DNA of 64,000 nucleotides from Paenibacillus sp. 1011MAR3C5 (GTDB lineage Bacteria > Bacillota > Bacilli > Paenibacillales > Paenibacillaceae): NCBI RefSeq assembly GCF_003591485.1, contig NZ_QZCF01000003.1, forward strand, positions 806,001-870,000, read 5' to 3'. Every line of letters starts with the position of its first letter. Position 1 is the first letter of the stretch. Under the pieces are notes generated by a model. The model saw only the letters and a program-made list of their open reading frames with translations. It did no database searches and was not told where the DNA came from. Positions 35,591 to 45,835 of this stretch are shown here, one piece after another. The position numbers were made by a program, and so were the translations under genes.

Positions 35591-36547
35591 ATGGAATCGC
35601 TAGGCGAATTGTTGAAGTCATTCCCGGGAGGAAGATCCCTGTCGGAGGAAGCGGAACGCAAATTAAAGGAACTGATGCGAGACCCCCTCGTCATCAAGCT
35701 GCGTGAGAAGTATCCCGAAGTGGACGAAGAAGCGATCCGGCTGAACCTGAATCGGGTCTATCAATATGTATCCGAATATAGTAATTGCTCTAATTGTCCG
35801 GGACTCGACCTGTGTCCCAATGACTATGAAGGGCATTATACGCTGCTAAAATCGGAGACGATGAATGGCCACACCCAGCTGTATGACCGTAAGGTATCCT
35901 GCAAGAAGTTCCTGGCGAGACAAAGCGAGGAGGCGATCCGCAGCCGGATCCGCAGCTTCTATGTGGACGATGCCGCGCTTCGTCGCGGTTATTCTTCCGA
36001 CGAGATTCTGACCAATGATATGGAGCGGGCCAAGGCTGTAGGTCAAGTGCTTCGATATATCGATCGTACCAGGGAACAGGGCCTTGGCCATGAAGGCCTA
36101 TATTTGGCCGGGCGGTTCGGCACGGGCAAGACCTTCCTGATGTGCTATCTGCTGCAGGAGCTCGCGAAAGCGGGACATTCCGGCGTCATCGTCTATATGC
36201 CGGACTTTGTTGAGGATCTTAAAGTTTTAATGCATGATCCGGCCAAGCTGAAGGAAACGGTCGAGATGATGAAGTCAACGGACTTGCTCATCTTCGACGA
36301 TATTGGCGCAGAGAACCTCAATCCGTGGGTACGTGACCATGTGCTGGGTGCTATTCTCAACTATCGGATGGAGCGTAAGCCGACCTTCTATACGTCCAAT
36401 TATGATCTGGATGCGCTGGAGCGCCACTTCAGCTTTACCAGCAAAGATGGCGACGAGCTGCACAAAGGACAGCGGATTATGGATCGTATCCGGCCGTACG
36501 TGGAATCGATCATGGTCACAGGCGAGAATAAGCGCGGACGGAAGTAG
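35591..36547 (+). CDS. dnaI: Primosomal helicase loader DnaI
   Basis: 318 residues from ATG 35591, eight bases after GAGGGG. An in-frame GTG nine bases earlier abuts the ribosome-binding site. The N-terminal zinc-binding region has CSNCPGLDLC (C66, C69, C75). The AAA+ domain has Walker A GRFGTGKT (174-181) and Walker B LLIFDDIGAE. DnaI is an AAA+ ATPase that loads the hexameric helicase. It follows dnaB with a 24-base gap, the conserved Bacillus order. Confidence 0.93.
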   Translation: MESLGELLKSFPGGRSLSEEAERKLKELMRDPLVIKLREKYPEVDEEAIRLNLNRVYQYVSEYSNCSNCPGLDLCPNDYEGHYTLLKSETMNGHTQLYDRKVSCKKFLARQSEEAIRSRIRSFYVDDAALRRGYSSDEILTNDMERAKAVGQVLRYIDRTREQGLGHEGLYLAGRFGTGKTFLMCYLLQELAKAGHSGVIVYMPDFVEDLKVLMHDPAKLKETVEMMKSTDLLIFDDIGAENLNPWVRDHVLGAILNYRMERKPTFYTSNYDLDALERHFSFTSKDGDELHKGQRIMDRIRPYVESIMVTGENKRGRK

Positions 36548-36597
36548 TGCAGATGCAGCGCCAGAATAGAATAAACAGCAATGAAATCGCAAGTTGC

Positions 36598-36633
36598 AAA
36601 GCCTTCGTCCGAATTCGGCGAAGGCTTTTTTTT
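36598..36633 (+). terminator. Terminator after dnaBI
   Basis: AAAGCCTTCG and CGAAGGCTTTTTTTT with a palindromic loop region CCGAATTCGG. Confidence 0.9.
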
Positions 36634-36693
36634 CTGGAAGGAATAGTTATATAACGAAAACTTATCGATCTCTTCAATTATTCGAAATTTGTG

Positions 36694-36757
36694 TTGACAG
36701 AGGTGGGGATGGCTGGTAATATGCATTCATAACCAACTAATCAGGTAGGAATAATGT
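36694..36757 (+). promoter_or_regulatory. Sigma-A promoter and possible operator of the sulfate operon
   Basis: TTGACA (36694-36699), 17 bases, TAATAT (36717-36722). Downstream, the segment CTAATCAGGTAGGAATAAT (36736-36754) sits where a repressor would block elongation. CymR is the obvious candidate in Bacillales, but I cannot confirm a consensus match. Confidence 0.5.
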
Positions 36758-36824
36758 TTGATGACCGGACGAACCGGAGTTGACGAAGCCCTATCTCATC
36801 CAATGAAAAATGAGAGGTGCAACC

Positions 36825-37940
36825 ATGATGAAGAAAACTTCGGTTCGTATTCAAGCTATTCTATTATTTGTCGTATTCGCGTTAACGCTTGCTGCTTGCG
36901 GCGGCGACAATGGAACAGTCAACAATGGGGGAAAGAAAGATAACGCATCATCGCCATCGCCTTCGGCTTCACAACCAACGGAAGACAATAAAGACCCGCT
37001 TCCACCTGTCAAATTGTTGAACGTATCTTATGACCCGACTCGCGAGCTGTATGTAGAATTTAACAAAGCTTTCGCAGCCCACTGGCAGGCGGAAAAAAAC
37101 CAAAAGGTCGAGATTGATCAATCGCATGGCGGTTCCGGCAAGCAGGCTAGAGCGGTTATCGACGGTTTGAAAGCCGATGTGGTCACCCTGGCGTTAGGCT
37201 ACGACATTGACGCTCTGATCGAGACAGGCTTGCTAGACAAAGATTGGCAGAAGCAATATGAGCTGAACAGCTCGCCGTACACTTCAACGATCGTATTCCT
37301 GGTGCGAAAGGGCAATCCGAAAGGCATTCAAGACTGGAACGACCTGCTCAAGGAAGGCGTGGAAGTCATTACACCGAATCCGAAGACATCCGGCGGAGCG
37401 CGCTGGAACTACCTGGCGGCATGGGGCTACGCGCTGAAGCATAATAACAACGACGAAGCGGCTGCCAAGCAATTCGTAACCGATCTGTTCAAGCATGTAC
37501 CGGTACTCGATACTGGCGCACGCGGTTCTACCACGACTTTCGTAGAGCGCGGCATCGGCGACGTATTGCTCGCTTGGGAGAATGAGGCGTATCTGTCCAT
37601 CAATGAACTGGGCCCGGACAAATTCGATATCGTATACCCATCCCTTAGCATCTTGGCAGAACCTCCTGTAGCGATTGTGGACAAAACGGTTGACGATCGC
37701 GGCACAAGAGAAGTGGCCGAGGCTTACCTGCAATACTTGTATTCTGAGGAAGGACAACGTATTGCGGGTGAAAACTACTATCGTCCTACGAACGAGACCG
37801 TAGCAGCAGAATTTAAGGATCAATTCCCATCTCTTGAGCTTCTGACCATTGATGGTGATTTCGGCGGCTGGACAGAAGCGCAGACGAAGCATTTCTCCGA
37901 TGGCGGAGTATTCGATCAGATCTACACGCCAGGCTCGTAA
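36825..37940 (+). CDS. Sulfate-binding lipoprotein of ABC transporter
   Basis: 371 residues from ATG 36825, eight bases after GAGAGG. Lipobox LAAC places the lipid at Cys25, with a Ser/Pro-rich linker after it. The Sbp/CysP signature parts are visible: [46 protein letters not shown], and [19 protein letters not shown]. It captures sulfate (possibly thiosulfate) for the two permeases downstream. The promoter is well formed. Confidence 0.93.
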   Translation: MMKKTSVRIQAILLFVVFALTLAACGGDNGTVNNGGKKDNASSPSPSASQPTEDNKDPLPPVKLLNVSYDPTRELYVEFNKAFAAHWQAEKNQKVEIDQSHGGSGKQARAVIDGLKADVVTLALGYDIDALIETGLLDKDWQKQYELNSSPYTSTIVFLVRKGNPKGIQDWNDLLKEGVEVITPNPKTSGGARWNYLAAWGYALKHNNNDEAAAKQFVTDLFKHVPVLDTGARGSTTTFVERGIGDVLLAWENEAYLSINELGPDKFDIVYPSLSILAEPPVAIVDKTVDDRGTREVAEAYLQYLYSEEGQRIAGENYYRPTNETVAAEFKDQFPSLELLTIDGDFGGWTEAQTKHFSDGGVFDQIYTPGS

Positions 37941-37974
37941 TGATCAATATGGGAGAGAGCGGAGCTGACTTCAC

Positions 37975-38808
37975 ATGAAAGGTTCCAGAAATCGCAGAGT
38001 ACTGCCGGGGTTCGGACTGTCGCTAGGATTCACCTTGTTTTATATCAGCCTTATTGTGCTAATCCCGCTGGCAGGCATTTTCTTCAAAACGTTCGAGCTT
38101 ACGTGGGCCGAATTCTGGAGCACGGTAACGAATCCAAGGGTTCTGGCATCGTACCGCATCAGCTTTAGCACGGCTCTCTGGGCGGGAATCATCAACGCCG
38201 TCTTCGGGTTGCTGGTCGCTTGGGTTCTTGTGAGATACCGTTTTCCGGGGAAAAAGATCATCGACAGTCTGGTCGATATCCCGTTCGCCCTTCCTACAGC
38301 GGTGGCGGGAATTGCACTGACGACGATCTATTCCAAGACAGGCTGGATTGGCTCCTTGCTTGATCCGCTTGGTATCAAGATTGCTTATACGCAAGCCGGC
38401 ATTACGATCGCGCTTATTTTTATCGGGTTGCCGTTCGTCGTCCGAACAGTTCAGCCCGTACTCCAGGACCTGGATAAAGAAACAGAAGATGCGGCTGCAA
38501 CGCTTGGATCGTACCGGTTCCGTACATTCCGAAAAATCATCCTGCCGGAATTAATGCCTGCCTTGCTGACCGGGTTCGCCCTGGCATTTGCCAGAGGCAT
38601 TGGCGAATACGGCTCGGTCGTATTCATCTCCGGCAACATGCCTTTGAAAACCGAAATCGCCCCGCTGCTCATTATGACAAAGCTGGAGCAATACGATTAC
38701 GCAGGTGCGACAGCGATCGCTGCCGTCATGCTGATCATATCGTTTATCCTGCTGCTGATCATCAATTTGCTGCAATGGCATATGCAGAGAAGGTCCGTTG
38801 CCAAATGA
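37975..38808 (+). CDS. cysT: Sulfate ABC transporter permease CysT
   Basis: 277 residues with six helices and an EAA loop ([28 protein letters not shown]). The opening [25 protein letters not shown] and the [14 protein letters not shown] motif are typical of CysT (CysU). It pairs with CysW. The start follows GGAG at ten bases. Confidence 0.93.
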   Translation: MKGSRNRRVLPGFGLSLGFTLFYISLIVLIPLAGIFFKTFELTWAEFWSTVTNPRVLASYRISFSTALWAGIINAVFGLLVAWVLVRYRFPGKKIIDSLVDIPFALPTAVAGIALTTIYSKTGWIGSLLDPLGIKIAYTQAGITIALIFIGLPFVVRTVQPVLQDLDKETEDAAATLGSYRFRTFRKIILPELMPALLTGFALAFARGIGEYGSVVFISGNMPLKTEIAPLLIMTKLEQYDYAGATAIAAVMLIISFILLLIINLLQWHMQRRSVAK

Positions 38809-38864
38809 CAAGCGTCATATACCTTCCACGGCGGTTGATTCTCATTCAAAGGAGGAGATGATCT

Positions 38865-39731
38865 ATGGCTGGCGCCATTACGGTTTATACATCGAAGGAG
38901 GACGTCAAGCGTCCGAAGCATAATACCGAGCACCGAGCCGTACAATGGCTGCTGATCGGCGCAGCGCTCTTATTTATCGGGTTAGTCGTGGTGTTGCCTC
39001 TCGTATCCGTATTCGTCGAAGCGTTCCGCAAGGGCGCCGATATGTACTTGAAGGCTCTGATCGAGCCGGACGCCTTGTCCGCATTGAAGCTTACGCTGAT
39101 CATTGCGCTGATCGCAGTACCCGTTAATACGATATTCGGCGTCGCAGCCGCCTGGGCGATCAGCAAGTTCAGCTTCAAGGGAAAAAACTTCCTGATTACG
39201 CTCATTGATCTGCCGTTTGCAGTATCGCCAGTAATCGCCGGTCTCGTCTACATTCTGTTATTCGGCGCTCAGGGGTATCTGGGGCCTTGGCTGGGCGAGC
39301 AGGGCATTCAGATCGTCTTCGCCATCCCGGGTATCGTACTCGCAACCGTATTCGTCACGGTGCCGTTTGTGGCAAGAGAATTGATTCCGCTCATGCAGGC
39401 GCAAGGCGTACAGGAAGAGGAAGCCGCAGCGAGCCTTGGAGCGAGAGGCTGGTCGATCTTCTGGAAGGTTACGCTTCCGAATATTAAGTGGGGCCTTCTG
39501 TATGGCATCATTTTAAGCAACGCCCGGGCTATGGGCGAATTCGGCGCCGTATCGGTCGTATCCGGCCATATTCGAGGCCAGACGAACACACTGCCGCTGC
39601 ATGTTGAGATCCTGTACAATGAATATCAGTTTTCCGCTGCATTCGCGGTTGCTTCGCTGCTTGTAATGCTGGCTGTACTGACGCTGATCGTAAAAGCGAT
39701 TGTGGAATGGAAGTCGTCATCAAGTCATTAA
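38865..39731 (+). CDS. cysW: Sulfate ABC transporter permease CysW
   Basis: 288 residues. The EAA loop ([29 protein letters not shown]), the [22 protein letters not shown] motif and the [16 protein letters not shown] end are typical of CysW. AAGGAGGAG precedes the start. No cysA ATPase follows, so the energising subunit must be encoded elsewhere. Confidence 0.93.
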   Translation: MAGAITVYTSKEDVKRPKHNTEHRAVQWLLIGAALLFIGLVVVLPLVSVFVEAFRKGADMYLKALIEPDALSALKLTLIIALIAVPVNTIFGVAAAWAISKFSFKGKNFLITLIDLPFAVSPVIAGLVYILLFGAQGYLGPWLGEQGIQIVFAIPGIVLATVFVTVPFVARELIPLMQAQGVQEEEAAASLGARGWSIFWKVTLPNIKWGLLYGIILSNARAMGEFGAVSVVSGHIRGQTNTLPLHVEILYNEYQFSAAFAVASLLVMLAVLTLIVKAIVEWKSSSSH

Positions 39732-39790
39732 ATGCGGCATCATTTAACGTTATAATTCCGACTTAATTTATCAAATTGGAGGGGATTCAA

Positions 39791-40042
39791 ATGGCAAAAC
39801 CGTTGGAAGTGGATGATGTGTGGCAAGAAAGAATCTTGGATCAAGTGAGCGGATTGCAGTACGGGCAAGTCATCATTACCGTCCACGATGGCCGGATCGT
39901 GCAGATCGACCGCACGGAGAGAACGCGTTACGATAATCCTGGTCAGAAGCAAGCGCCGGCTGAAGCCTCCAAGCCTTCGGCCAGCGCCCGTGCGAAGACT
40001 AGCGGCGCCGCAGACGGAGAATCGCTGAGAGCCGCTCAATAG
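39791..40042 (+). CDS. YezD-like small protein (DUF2292)
   Basis: 83 residues from ATG 39791 after GGAGGGG. The core ILDQVSGLQYGQVIITVHDGRIVQIDRTERTR matches the DUF2292/YezD family, small proteins that commonly accompany sulfur-assimilation genes. The C-terminal 30 residues are an Ala/Ser/Lys-rich tail not usual for the family. The role is unknown. It ends the sulfate operon, and a terminator follows at once. Confidence 0.82.
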   Translation: MAKPLEVDDVWQERILDQVSGLQYGQVIITVHDGRIVQIDRTERTRYDNPGQKQAPAEASKPSASARAKTSGAADGESLRAAQ

Positions 40043-40054
40043 ATTGGATCGAAT

Positions 40055-40090
40055 GAAAAAAGCTCCGCACAGCATGTGCGGAGCTTTTTT
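40055..40090 (+). terminator. Terminator after the sulfate operon
   Basis: AAAAAAGCTCCGCACA and TGTGCGGAGCTTTTTT form a near-perfect stem. It can work in both directions. Confidence 0.92.
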
Positions 40091-40107
40091 GGTCTCTCTC
40101 TTATGTA

Positions 40108-40254
40108 CTAAGAGATGATGAATTTCACGATAACGGCTACCGCGAATACAACGGTCATGAAAGCAAGCATGCCTCCAAAGCCGAACACGACATCCATCAA
40201 ATCGTGGCGAGGCTCTTCATTATAGTGCTCGCGAGGGTCTCTTACATTCTCCAT
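40108..40254 (-). CDS. YqzM-like small membrane protein
   Basis: 48 residues, MENVRDPREHYNEEPRHDLM at the N-terminus, then one membrane helix (VVFGFGGMLAFMTVVFAVAV). AGGAGG lies nine bases before the ATG, which strongly supports translation. It resembles the Bacillus YqzM family of short single-helix proteins with unknown role. It is divergent from uvrC. Confidence 0.75.
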   Translation of the reverse strand: MENVRDPREHYNEEPRHDLMDVVFGFGGMLAFMTVVFAVAVIVKFIIS

Positions 40255-40447
40255 TGTTGACGTCCTCCTTAAAAGTCTGCCGGGCAAACTTTGAGTCGTA
40301 AGTATGCGCCTAAGACCTAGCTTTCATTAGTATACCCAAAGTTTCGAACAAATGTAAAGAAGAAGCGGTGACAAATGTAAGGCAAAAGCGCAATGGATTA
40401 TGCTAAAATTAGCTGTAGACCGTATTCGAGTCGGAGGAGAGCTAAGC

Positions 40448-42292
40448 ATGACGAATCAAGGGGAATTTATAAGCATGGAAGCAGCCAAAGAAGCGATTCG
40501 GAACAAGCTGGCGCTATTGCCGGACAAACCCGGCTGCTACCTGATGAAGAATCGAGAGGGAGTCATTATATACGTAGGCAAGGCGAAGGTGCTGAAAAAT
40601 CGCGTCCGCTCCTACTTTATCGGAAGCCATAATGCCAAGACACAGCGGCTAGTATCGGAAATTGTGGACTTCGAATTTATCGTCACCGGCAGCAACATGG
40701 AGGCGCTGATTCTGGAATGCAATCTGATCAAGCAGCATCATCCGCGCTATAACGTATTGCTGAAGGACGACAAGACCTTTCCCTATATCAAAATTACGAA
40801 TGAAGCGCATCCGAAGCTGGAGGTTACGCGCCGAATTGTAAAGGATAAAGGCAAATACTTTGGCCCGTATCCGAATGCATTTGCCGCACAGCAGACGAAG
40901 AAGCTGCTTGACCGCCTGTATCCGCTGCGCAAGTGCAAGACGCTGCCGGACAAGGTGTGCCTTTACTATCACCTGGGACAATGCGTGGCGCCTTGCGAAT
41001 ACAAAGTGGAACAGTCCACCTACGATGAGATGATCAGCGAAATTACGAAGTTTCTTAATGGCGGGGAAGACGTGGTCAAGTCCGAGCTGGAGCGGAAGAT
41101 GCACGCCGCAGCCGAAGCGCTGGAATTCGAGCGGGCGAAGGAATTCCGTGATCAGATGGTTGCTATCGACGCGGTTATGGAGAAGCAGAAGATCACGATG
41201 TCCGACGCCATGGACCGGGATATATTCGGTTATGCGGTCGAGAAGGGCTGGATGAGTGTTCAGATCCTCTATATGCGTAAAGGCAAAATGATTGAACGCC
41301 ATGGGACGACCTTCCCGTATTATGGCGAGGAATATGATGACTTCATCACATTCGTAACGCAGTATTACAGCGACAACCCGGCTTTGCCGAAGCAGATTCT
41401 CCTGCCGCATCCGCCTGAGCAGGATGCGGAGCGGGAGGACGAGATTATCACCTCGCTGCATGACTGGCTGAAGGTGAAGGTATTGATGCCACAGCGCGGG
41501 AAGAAAAGCGAGGTCGTCAATATGGCGCTCGACAACGCTCGTGTCATTCTGGAGGAGAAGTTCCGGTTGATCGAGCGCGATGAGGAACGAAGTGTAAAGG
41601 CGTCGCAATCGCTGGCGGAATGGCTCGGCATGGAACAAGTGCGACGGATTGAAGCATTCGACAACTCCAATATACAAGGCACGAACCCGGTATCGGCCAT
41701 GGTTGTCTTTACAGACGGGAAGCCGGATCGGAAGGAATACCGCAAGTATAAGGTGAAGACGGTTATCGGCGCAGATGATTACGAGACGATGCGTGAGGTT
41801 GTTCGAAGACGCTATGAGCGCGTATTGAAGGATGGACTGGTGCAGCCTGATCTGATCGTCGTCGACGGCGGGAAGGGGCAGATCGCGGCCGCTCTCGACG
41901 TGCTGGAGAACGAACTGGGGCTATATATCCCGGTATGTGGCCTGGTGAAGGATGCCAAGCATAAGACGGCGCAGCTTATGACAGGCGATCCTGCGGAGAT
42001 TGTGCCGCTGCCGCGCGACAGCCAGGAATTCTACCTGTTGCAACGGATTCAGGACGAGGTGCACAGGTTCGCGATTACGTTCCACCGCGAGCAGCGCGCC
42101 AAGTCGATGGTGGAGTCGAGGCTGGACTCTATCCCAGGCATCGGAGAGAAACGGAGAAAGGCGCTGTTGAAGCACTTCGGCTCGCTCAAAAAAATAAGAG
42201 AGGCCTCCGTCGAAGACTTCAGGCCCCTCTCGATTGGCGATAAGCTCGCCGCAGATATTATTGCTGCCCTTAAGGATGAATCGTCGACCTAG
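40448..42292 (+). CDS. uvrC: Excinuclease ABC subunit C
   Basis: 614 residues from ATG 40448, ten bases after GGAGG. The GIY-YIG nuclease domain is N-terminal ([10 protein letters not shown]...[19 protein letters not shown]). The conserved [17 protein letters not shown] segment reads [14 protein letters not shown]. The UVR motif is near 205-235 and the RNase H-like endonuclease domain has [18 protein letters not shown] and [11 protein letters not shown]. The C-terminus is a helix-hairpin-helix pair ([25 protein letters not shown]). It makes both incisions in nucleotide excision repair. Its last 23 bases overlap the convergent protease gene. Confidence 0.96.
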   Translation: MTNQGEFISMEAAKEAIRNKLALLPDKPGCYLMKNREGVIIYVGKAKVLKNRVRSYFIGSHNAKTQRLVSEIVDFEFIVTGSNMEALILECNLIKQHHPRYNVLLKDDKTFPYIKITNEAHPKLEVTRRIVKDKGKYFGPYPNAFAAQQTKKLLDRLYPLRKCKTLPDKVCLYYHLGQCVAPCEYKVEQSTYDEMISEITKFLNGGEDVVKSELERKMHAAAEALEFERAKEFRDQMVAIDAVMEKQKITMSDAMDRDIFGYAVEKGWMSVQILYMRKGKMIERHGTTFPYYGEEYDDFITFVTQYYSDNPALPKQILLPHPPEQDAEREDEIITSLHDWLKVKVLMPQRGKKSEVVNMALDNARVILEEKFRLIERDEERSVKASQSLAEWLGMEQVRRIEAFDNSNIQGTNPVSAMVVFTDGKPDRKEYRKYKVKTVIGADDYETMREVVRRRYERVLKDGLVQPDLIVVDGGKGQIAAALDVLENELGLYIPVCGLVKDAKHKTAQLMTGDPAEIVPLPRDSQEFYLLQRIQDEVHRFAITFHREQRAKSMVESRLDSIPGIGEKRRKALLKHFGSLKKIREASVEDFRPLSIGDKLAADIIAALKDESST

Positions 42293-43892
42293 TCGGCGGA
42301 TTCGTCCTTTTTCTATTGCTCCATGCCCTCAAGATAAGAGCGATGAAGAACGGCAGCGCGATAAAGAACAGCGCGGATACAATGTTGACCGTTCCGCCAG
42401 CGAAGATCATGGAACTGCCGACCGCTACGGAGTTGAAGATGGCATGCGTGAACATGGCTGCAATGAATCCGTACCGAATGAAGATAAAGCTGAAAATCAG
42501 GCCAATGACGATCAGCTCGAACAACCTTGTCGTCGATGGGTAGAATGGATACATCACATGCCCGAGCGCCCAGACGATGGTTGGGATAATTGCCGCAGCA
42601 AACGTATTGCGGAACCATCTGCGGAACAGTCCAATGCCGAAGAAACGATAGACGGCCTCCTCGGAGATTGCCGCTGCCCAGGCCAGAACAGGCATTAGCC
42701 ACAAGTATTTCATATTGTAAGGCGACATCGTCACGTCGCTTGCGCCCCAAGTACCGATAAGCTTCCCTAGCACAAAGAAGATGACTGGCTGCAGTCCGAG
42801 CATGATGAGCGCGAACAGATAGGACAAGCCCATGCTCCGCCAGACGTGATCGCCATAGCCCGGGTCCTTCATTCTCGGCCATAACGGTCGGCCTTGCGCT
42901 TTCCATAGGCCATCCCCTGCCACGAGGGAGAAGTAGATGGATGCGGCCATCACGACAGATAGAATAATCGTCGTAATGGTGACGCCGATAACGAGGAAGT
43001 TATCCAGACGAGTCTCGCCCTGCGATGCGATCACCCCGTCCATAACGCCGAGATTCATGATGACGTAGGCAATAAAAAATACCGCTGTCAATATGATTCC
43101 GTATGTAAAGGACGTATGCTTGCGGTACAGAATGGCGTAAATGATAGCGAGCACCCCAAGCACGAAGCTCATGAATCCGTAGCCGATGCCTGTTAGCCAA
43201 CCTGCCAGCTTATCTTGTTTTTCTACATAATCCTTATAGCTTTTGTGTACATCGAAGGCCGGTTTGTATTGACTCAGCACGAGCTTGCCGTCAACCGATA
43301 TGACCTTTGTCGCTATGGTCAGATTGGCTTCTTCCACATCATAGCCAGCTACACGCTGCTTCAGTTCGCCGTTCCGTCCCATCGCTGCGTTCCCTGCAGC
43401 TTGGCCTTGAATCCTTCCGCTCTCATATAAGAAGTCGTTCGTCAGCTTCCGCGTCTCCTGCTCGGACGCTGCCGTCCCGTCGACAATCAAGTTCCAGCCG
43501 ACGATCTGCTTATTGTACATATGCACATAGACGAAGCCGTAGCCTTTGCCGTCTGCAAAATTGACGTTAACCTGAAAAGTGTCTACGGGAAACTGGCTGT
43601 CGTATTTGTTTTCGTATTTTTCGGTTTGCTTTTCTTTGGACAGATAACCAGCCAGCAGCTTATCCGATTGATGGACAGCATGCGTCTTGTTGACGGTCAG
43701 CCCCGTCTGCTCCGCCGCGAATGCGCCGGCAAGCTCCTCTGCGACGGTCTTCGGAATGGCTTTGCCGCCATATTCATGCTTATTGATCGCAATAATAGCC
43801 GGGACGATCTCCATAAAGATGAAGATAATCGTACAAATAATTGCGGCTATGCCCAAAATAGTCCAATCTTTCGATTTGATCGTTTGATTCAT
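42270..43892 (-). CDS. CPBP family intramembrane metalloprotease
   Basis: 540 residues. The C-terminal part carries the CAAX/CPBP motifs EEAVYR (near 415), WALGHVMYP and FTHAIFNSV, supplying the Glu and His residues of the metal site. The N-terminal 250 residues contain one signal-anchor-like helix and a soluble extracellular region that may bind a ligand. About eight more helices follow. Such proteins process prenylated or other membrane substrates or act in bacteriocin immunity. The tail overlaps uvrC by 23 bases in the opposite direction. Confidence 0.88.
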   Translation of the reverse strand: MNQTIKSKDWTILGIAAIICTIIFIFMEIVPAIIAINKHEYGGKAIPKTVAEELAGAFAAEQTGLTVNKTHAVHQSDKLLAGYLSKEKQTEKYENKYDSQFPVDTFQVNVNFADGKGYGFVYVHMYNKQIVGWNLIVDGTAASEQETRKLTNDFLYESGRIQGQAAGNAAMGRNGELKQRVAGYDVEEANLTIATKVISVDGKLVLSQYKPAFDVHKSYKDYVEKQDKLAGWLTGIGYGFMSFVLGVLAIIYAILYRKHTSFTYGIILTAVFFIAYVIMNLGVMDGVIASQGETRLDNFLVIGVTITTIILSVVMAASIYFSLVAGDGLWKAQGRPLWPRMKDPGYGDHVWRSMGLSYLFALIMLGLQPVIFFVLGKLIGTWGASDVTMSPYNMKYLWLMPVLAWAAAISEEAVYRFFGIGLFRRWFRNTFAAAIIPTIVWALGHVMYPFYPSTTRLFELIVIGLIFSFIFIRYGFIAAMFTHAIFNSVAVGSSMIFAGGTVNIVSALFFIALPFFIALILRAWSNRKRTNPPTRSTIHP

Positions 43893-44048
43893 AATTCACC
43901 CCTGGGTTAAATAATGGTATGGTCTTACTCTACCTTATCACAACGCTGTCTAAATTATCCATTCGGCGACAGGTATATATATGTAGTAACGATTTGGGGG
44001 GCCTACGGTTTCAAGGGATTTCCAAGGCGCAAGATGGCAATAACTATA

Positions 44049-44936
44049 TCAGTTGAACTTTGCCGTTATTTCGTTGATGCATTGTCGGACGGACGGGCTT
44101 AGCGCTGCAGGGTCCAGATGGATGAGAGACGTCGTCCGTTTGGCTTCCGCCAGCTCCTTGATCGGCACAACGATAAGATCATTGTCCTCCAGCAGCTGCT
44201 CGCGCATATAGGACTTAGGCAGCAGGGTGCCGGCTCTGCATGTATGCAGCAGGCGCAGGATCGCCTCGAAGGAATCGATCTCCATGCGGACATCCGGGGA
44301 GATCCGGTAGGTATCGAACAGCTCATCCGTCATGATGCGATACCAGGTGCCTTTGGAGAACAAGATCATCGGAAGTCCGTTTAATTCCTGAATATGGAGC
44401 ATGCCTTTCTCCGTGACGACATGGCTGCGGGGCAGCACGAGCAGCAGATGGTCGTCGAACAGCGGGACACAGCGCAGCGCGGCATCGTCAATTCCGGAAG
44501 CGACAATACCGATATCTACTTTATGCTCCCTGACATAGGAAACGATCTCATGGGTCTTGCCTGTGACCGCCTTGATATCAAATTCGGGATGGGTGGACGT
44601 CAGCATCTGGATCAAATCCGGCAGCGTTGTCTGCAGCGTGGTGAGGCTTGCGCCTATCGTCAGCGAGGAGCGGCCGGTCGCCGTGAATTCGGAGACGGTC
44701 TGCAAGTAATGGCGATGCAGCTGGCGCAGCTCCAGCGCGTATTCATAGGTCAATTGGCCAATTCGCGTAAGCTCAAGCCGCTTGCCGACGCGCCTGAACA
44801 GCTCGACGCCGATCTCGCCCTCAAGCTTCGCAAGCTTGCGTGATAAGGCCGGCTGCGACAGGTTAAGCAGCGCGGATGCTTTGTTCATACTGGACTGCTC
44901 GACGATCACGGTGAAGACATGAAGCTCCTCGTACAT
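44049..44936 (-). CDS. LysR family regulator divergent from sdhCAB
   Basis: 295 residues. The helix-turn-helix SSMNKASALLNLSQPALSRKLAKLEGEIGVELF occupies residues 14-46 and the effector domain begins near 92 (SLTIGASLTTLQTTLPDL). It is transcribed away from sdhCAB, and the gap includes a TTATAA-GAAA-TTATAA dyad. Control of sdhCAB or of itself is plausible, and a CcpC-like role in carbon metabolism is one possibility. There is no direct evidence of target or ligand. Confidence 0.88.
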   Translation of the reverse strand: MYEELHVFTVIVEQSSMNKASALLNLSQPALSRKLAKLEGEIGVELFRRVGKRLELTRIGQLTYEYALELRQLHRHYLQTVSEFTATGRSSLTIGASLTTLQTTLPDLIQMLTSTHPEFDIKAVTGKTHEIVSYVREHKVDIGIVASGIDDAALRCVPLFDDHLLLVLPRSHVVTEKGMLHIQELNGLPMILFSKGTWYRIMTDELFDTYRISPDVRMEIDSFEAILRLLHTCRAGTLLPKSYMREQLLEDNDLIVVPIKELAEAKRTTSLIHLDPAALSPSVRQCINEITAKFN

Positions 44937-44964
44937 GGGTGTCTAAGCTCCTTATATCATTTTG

Positions 44965-44980
44965 TTATAAGAAATTATAA
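44965..44980. promoter_or_regulatory. Inverted repeat between the LysR gene and sdhCAB
   Basis: TTATAA-GAAA-TTATAA is a perfect 6-bp dyad 29 bases upstream of the LysR start. Another ATTATAAG occurs at 44996-45003. It may be an autoregulatory site. Confidence 0.4.
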
Positions 44981-45138
44981 AAAATACGCAATTCCATTAT
45001 AAGCTGAAAAGGAGTAGGATGGAAGTGTGGCAGATATGTGTCGACATTTGTTGACGGGGGTACATGCTAGCGTTACAATGTAGAATGGTTTGTTTTACTA
45101 CGAATGGGTAATTCACAGTCTTGAAAGGAGAAGGAAAA

Positions 45139-45810
45139 ATGAAAGGAAATTCGTATTTCTCGCGCAAGCTGCACTCGCTTCTGGGGATCATTCCACTAGG
45201 CGGGTTCATTGTTGTGCACGGGCTCACGAACTACCAAGCGTTCGAACGGGGACCTGAGGGCTTCGACAAGGGCGTGCATCTCATCAACAGCTTGCCGCTG
45301 ATACCACTGCTTGAAATCTTCGGCATTTACCTCCCGCTATTGTTTCACGGTATCTACGGCTTATACGTCGCATACCAGTCGAACTCCAATACGGGCCGTT
45401 TTCAATACGGACGCAACTGGGCGTTTACAGCACAAAGGGTAACAGGCGTTATCACATTTGTATTCGTTTTCTGGCATGTATACCAGACGCGTCTGCAAGT
45501 GTACATGGGCAACATCACGCATGAGGAGCTTGGTTCTACCATGCACCACATCGCGAGCAGTCCGCTTATGTTCACGCTTTATGTAATCGGCGTGCTTGCT
45601 GCGGTATTCCATTTCAGCAATGGCTTATGGGCATTCCTGATCAGCTGGGGCATCACGATCGGCCCGAAAGCTCAACGTATCTCTTCTTATATTTGCATGG
45701 GCGTATTCGTCATCGTATCGGCCCTGTTCATTCTTTCTCTGGTTGCATTCAGCGGCGACGAGTTCAAGGAAGCGGCTAGCGTTGCTTTGACTACGGTGAA
45801 TATCGGATAG
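45139..45810 (+). CDS. sdhC: Succinate dehydrogenase cytochrome b558 subunit
   Basis: 223 residues from ATG 45139 after AAGGAG. Five helices with conserved His residues (VHGLTNY, LFHGIYGL, FWHVYQTR, FHFSNGLW) supply the ligands for two heme b groups, as in Bacillus SdhC, a single large anchor that replaces separate C and D subunits. It anchors SdhAB to the membrane and reduces menaquinone. It is the first gene of sdhCAB. Confidence 0.94.
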   Translation: MKGNSYFSRKLHSLLGIIPLGGFIVVHGLTNYQAFERGPEGFDKGVHLINSLPLIPLLEIFGIYLPLLFHGIYGLYVAYQSNSNTGRFQYGRNWAFTAQRVTGVITFVFVFWHVYQTRLQVYMGNITHEELGSTMHHIASSPLMFTLYVIGVLAAVFHFSNGLWAFLISWGITIGPKAQRISSYICMGVFVIVSALFILSLVAFSGDEFKEAASVALTTVNIG

Positions 45811-45835
45811 TTTTGAAGACAAGGAGCGAAGCGTA

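Noticed and set aside
40345..40358. LexA/DinR-like site upstream of uvrC (CGAACAAATGTAAA).
   Set aside because: The second half-site does not match GTTC well, so it is probably chance.
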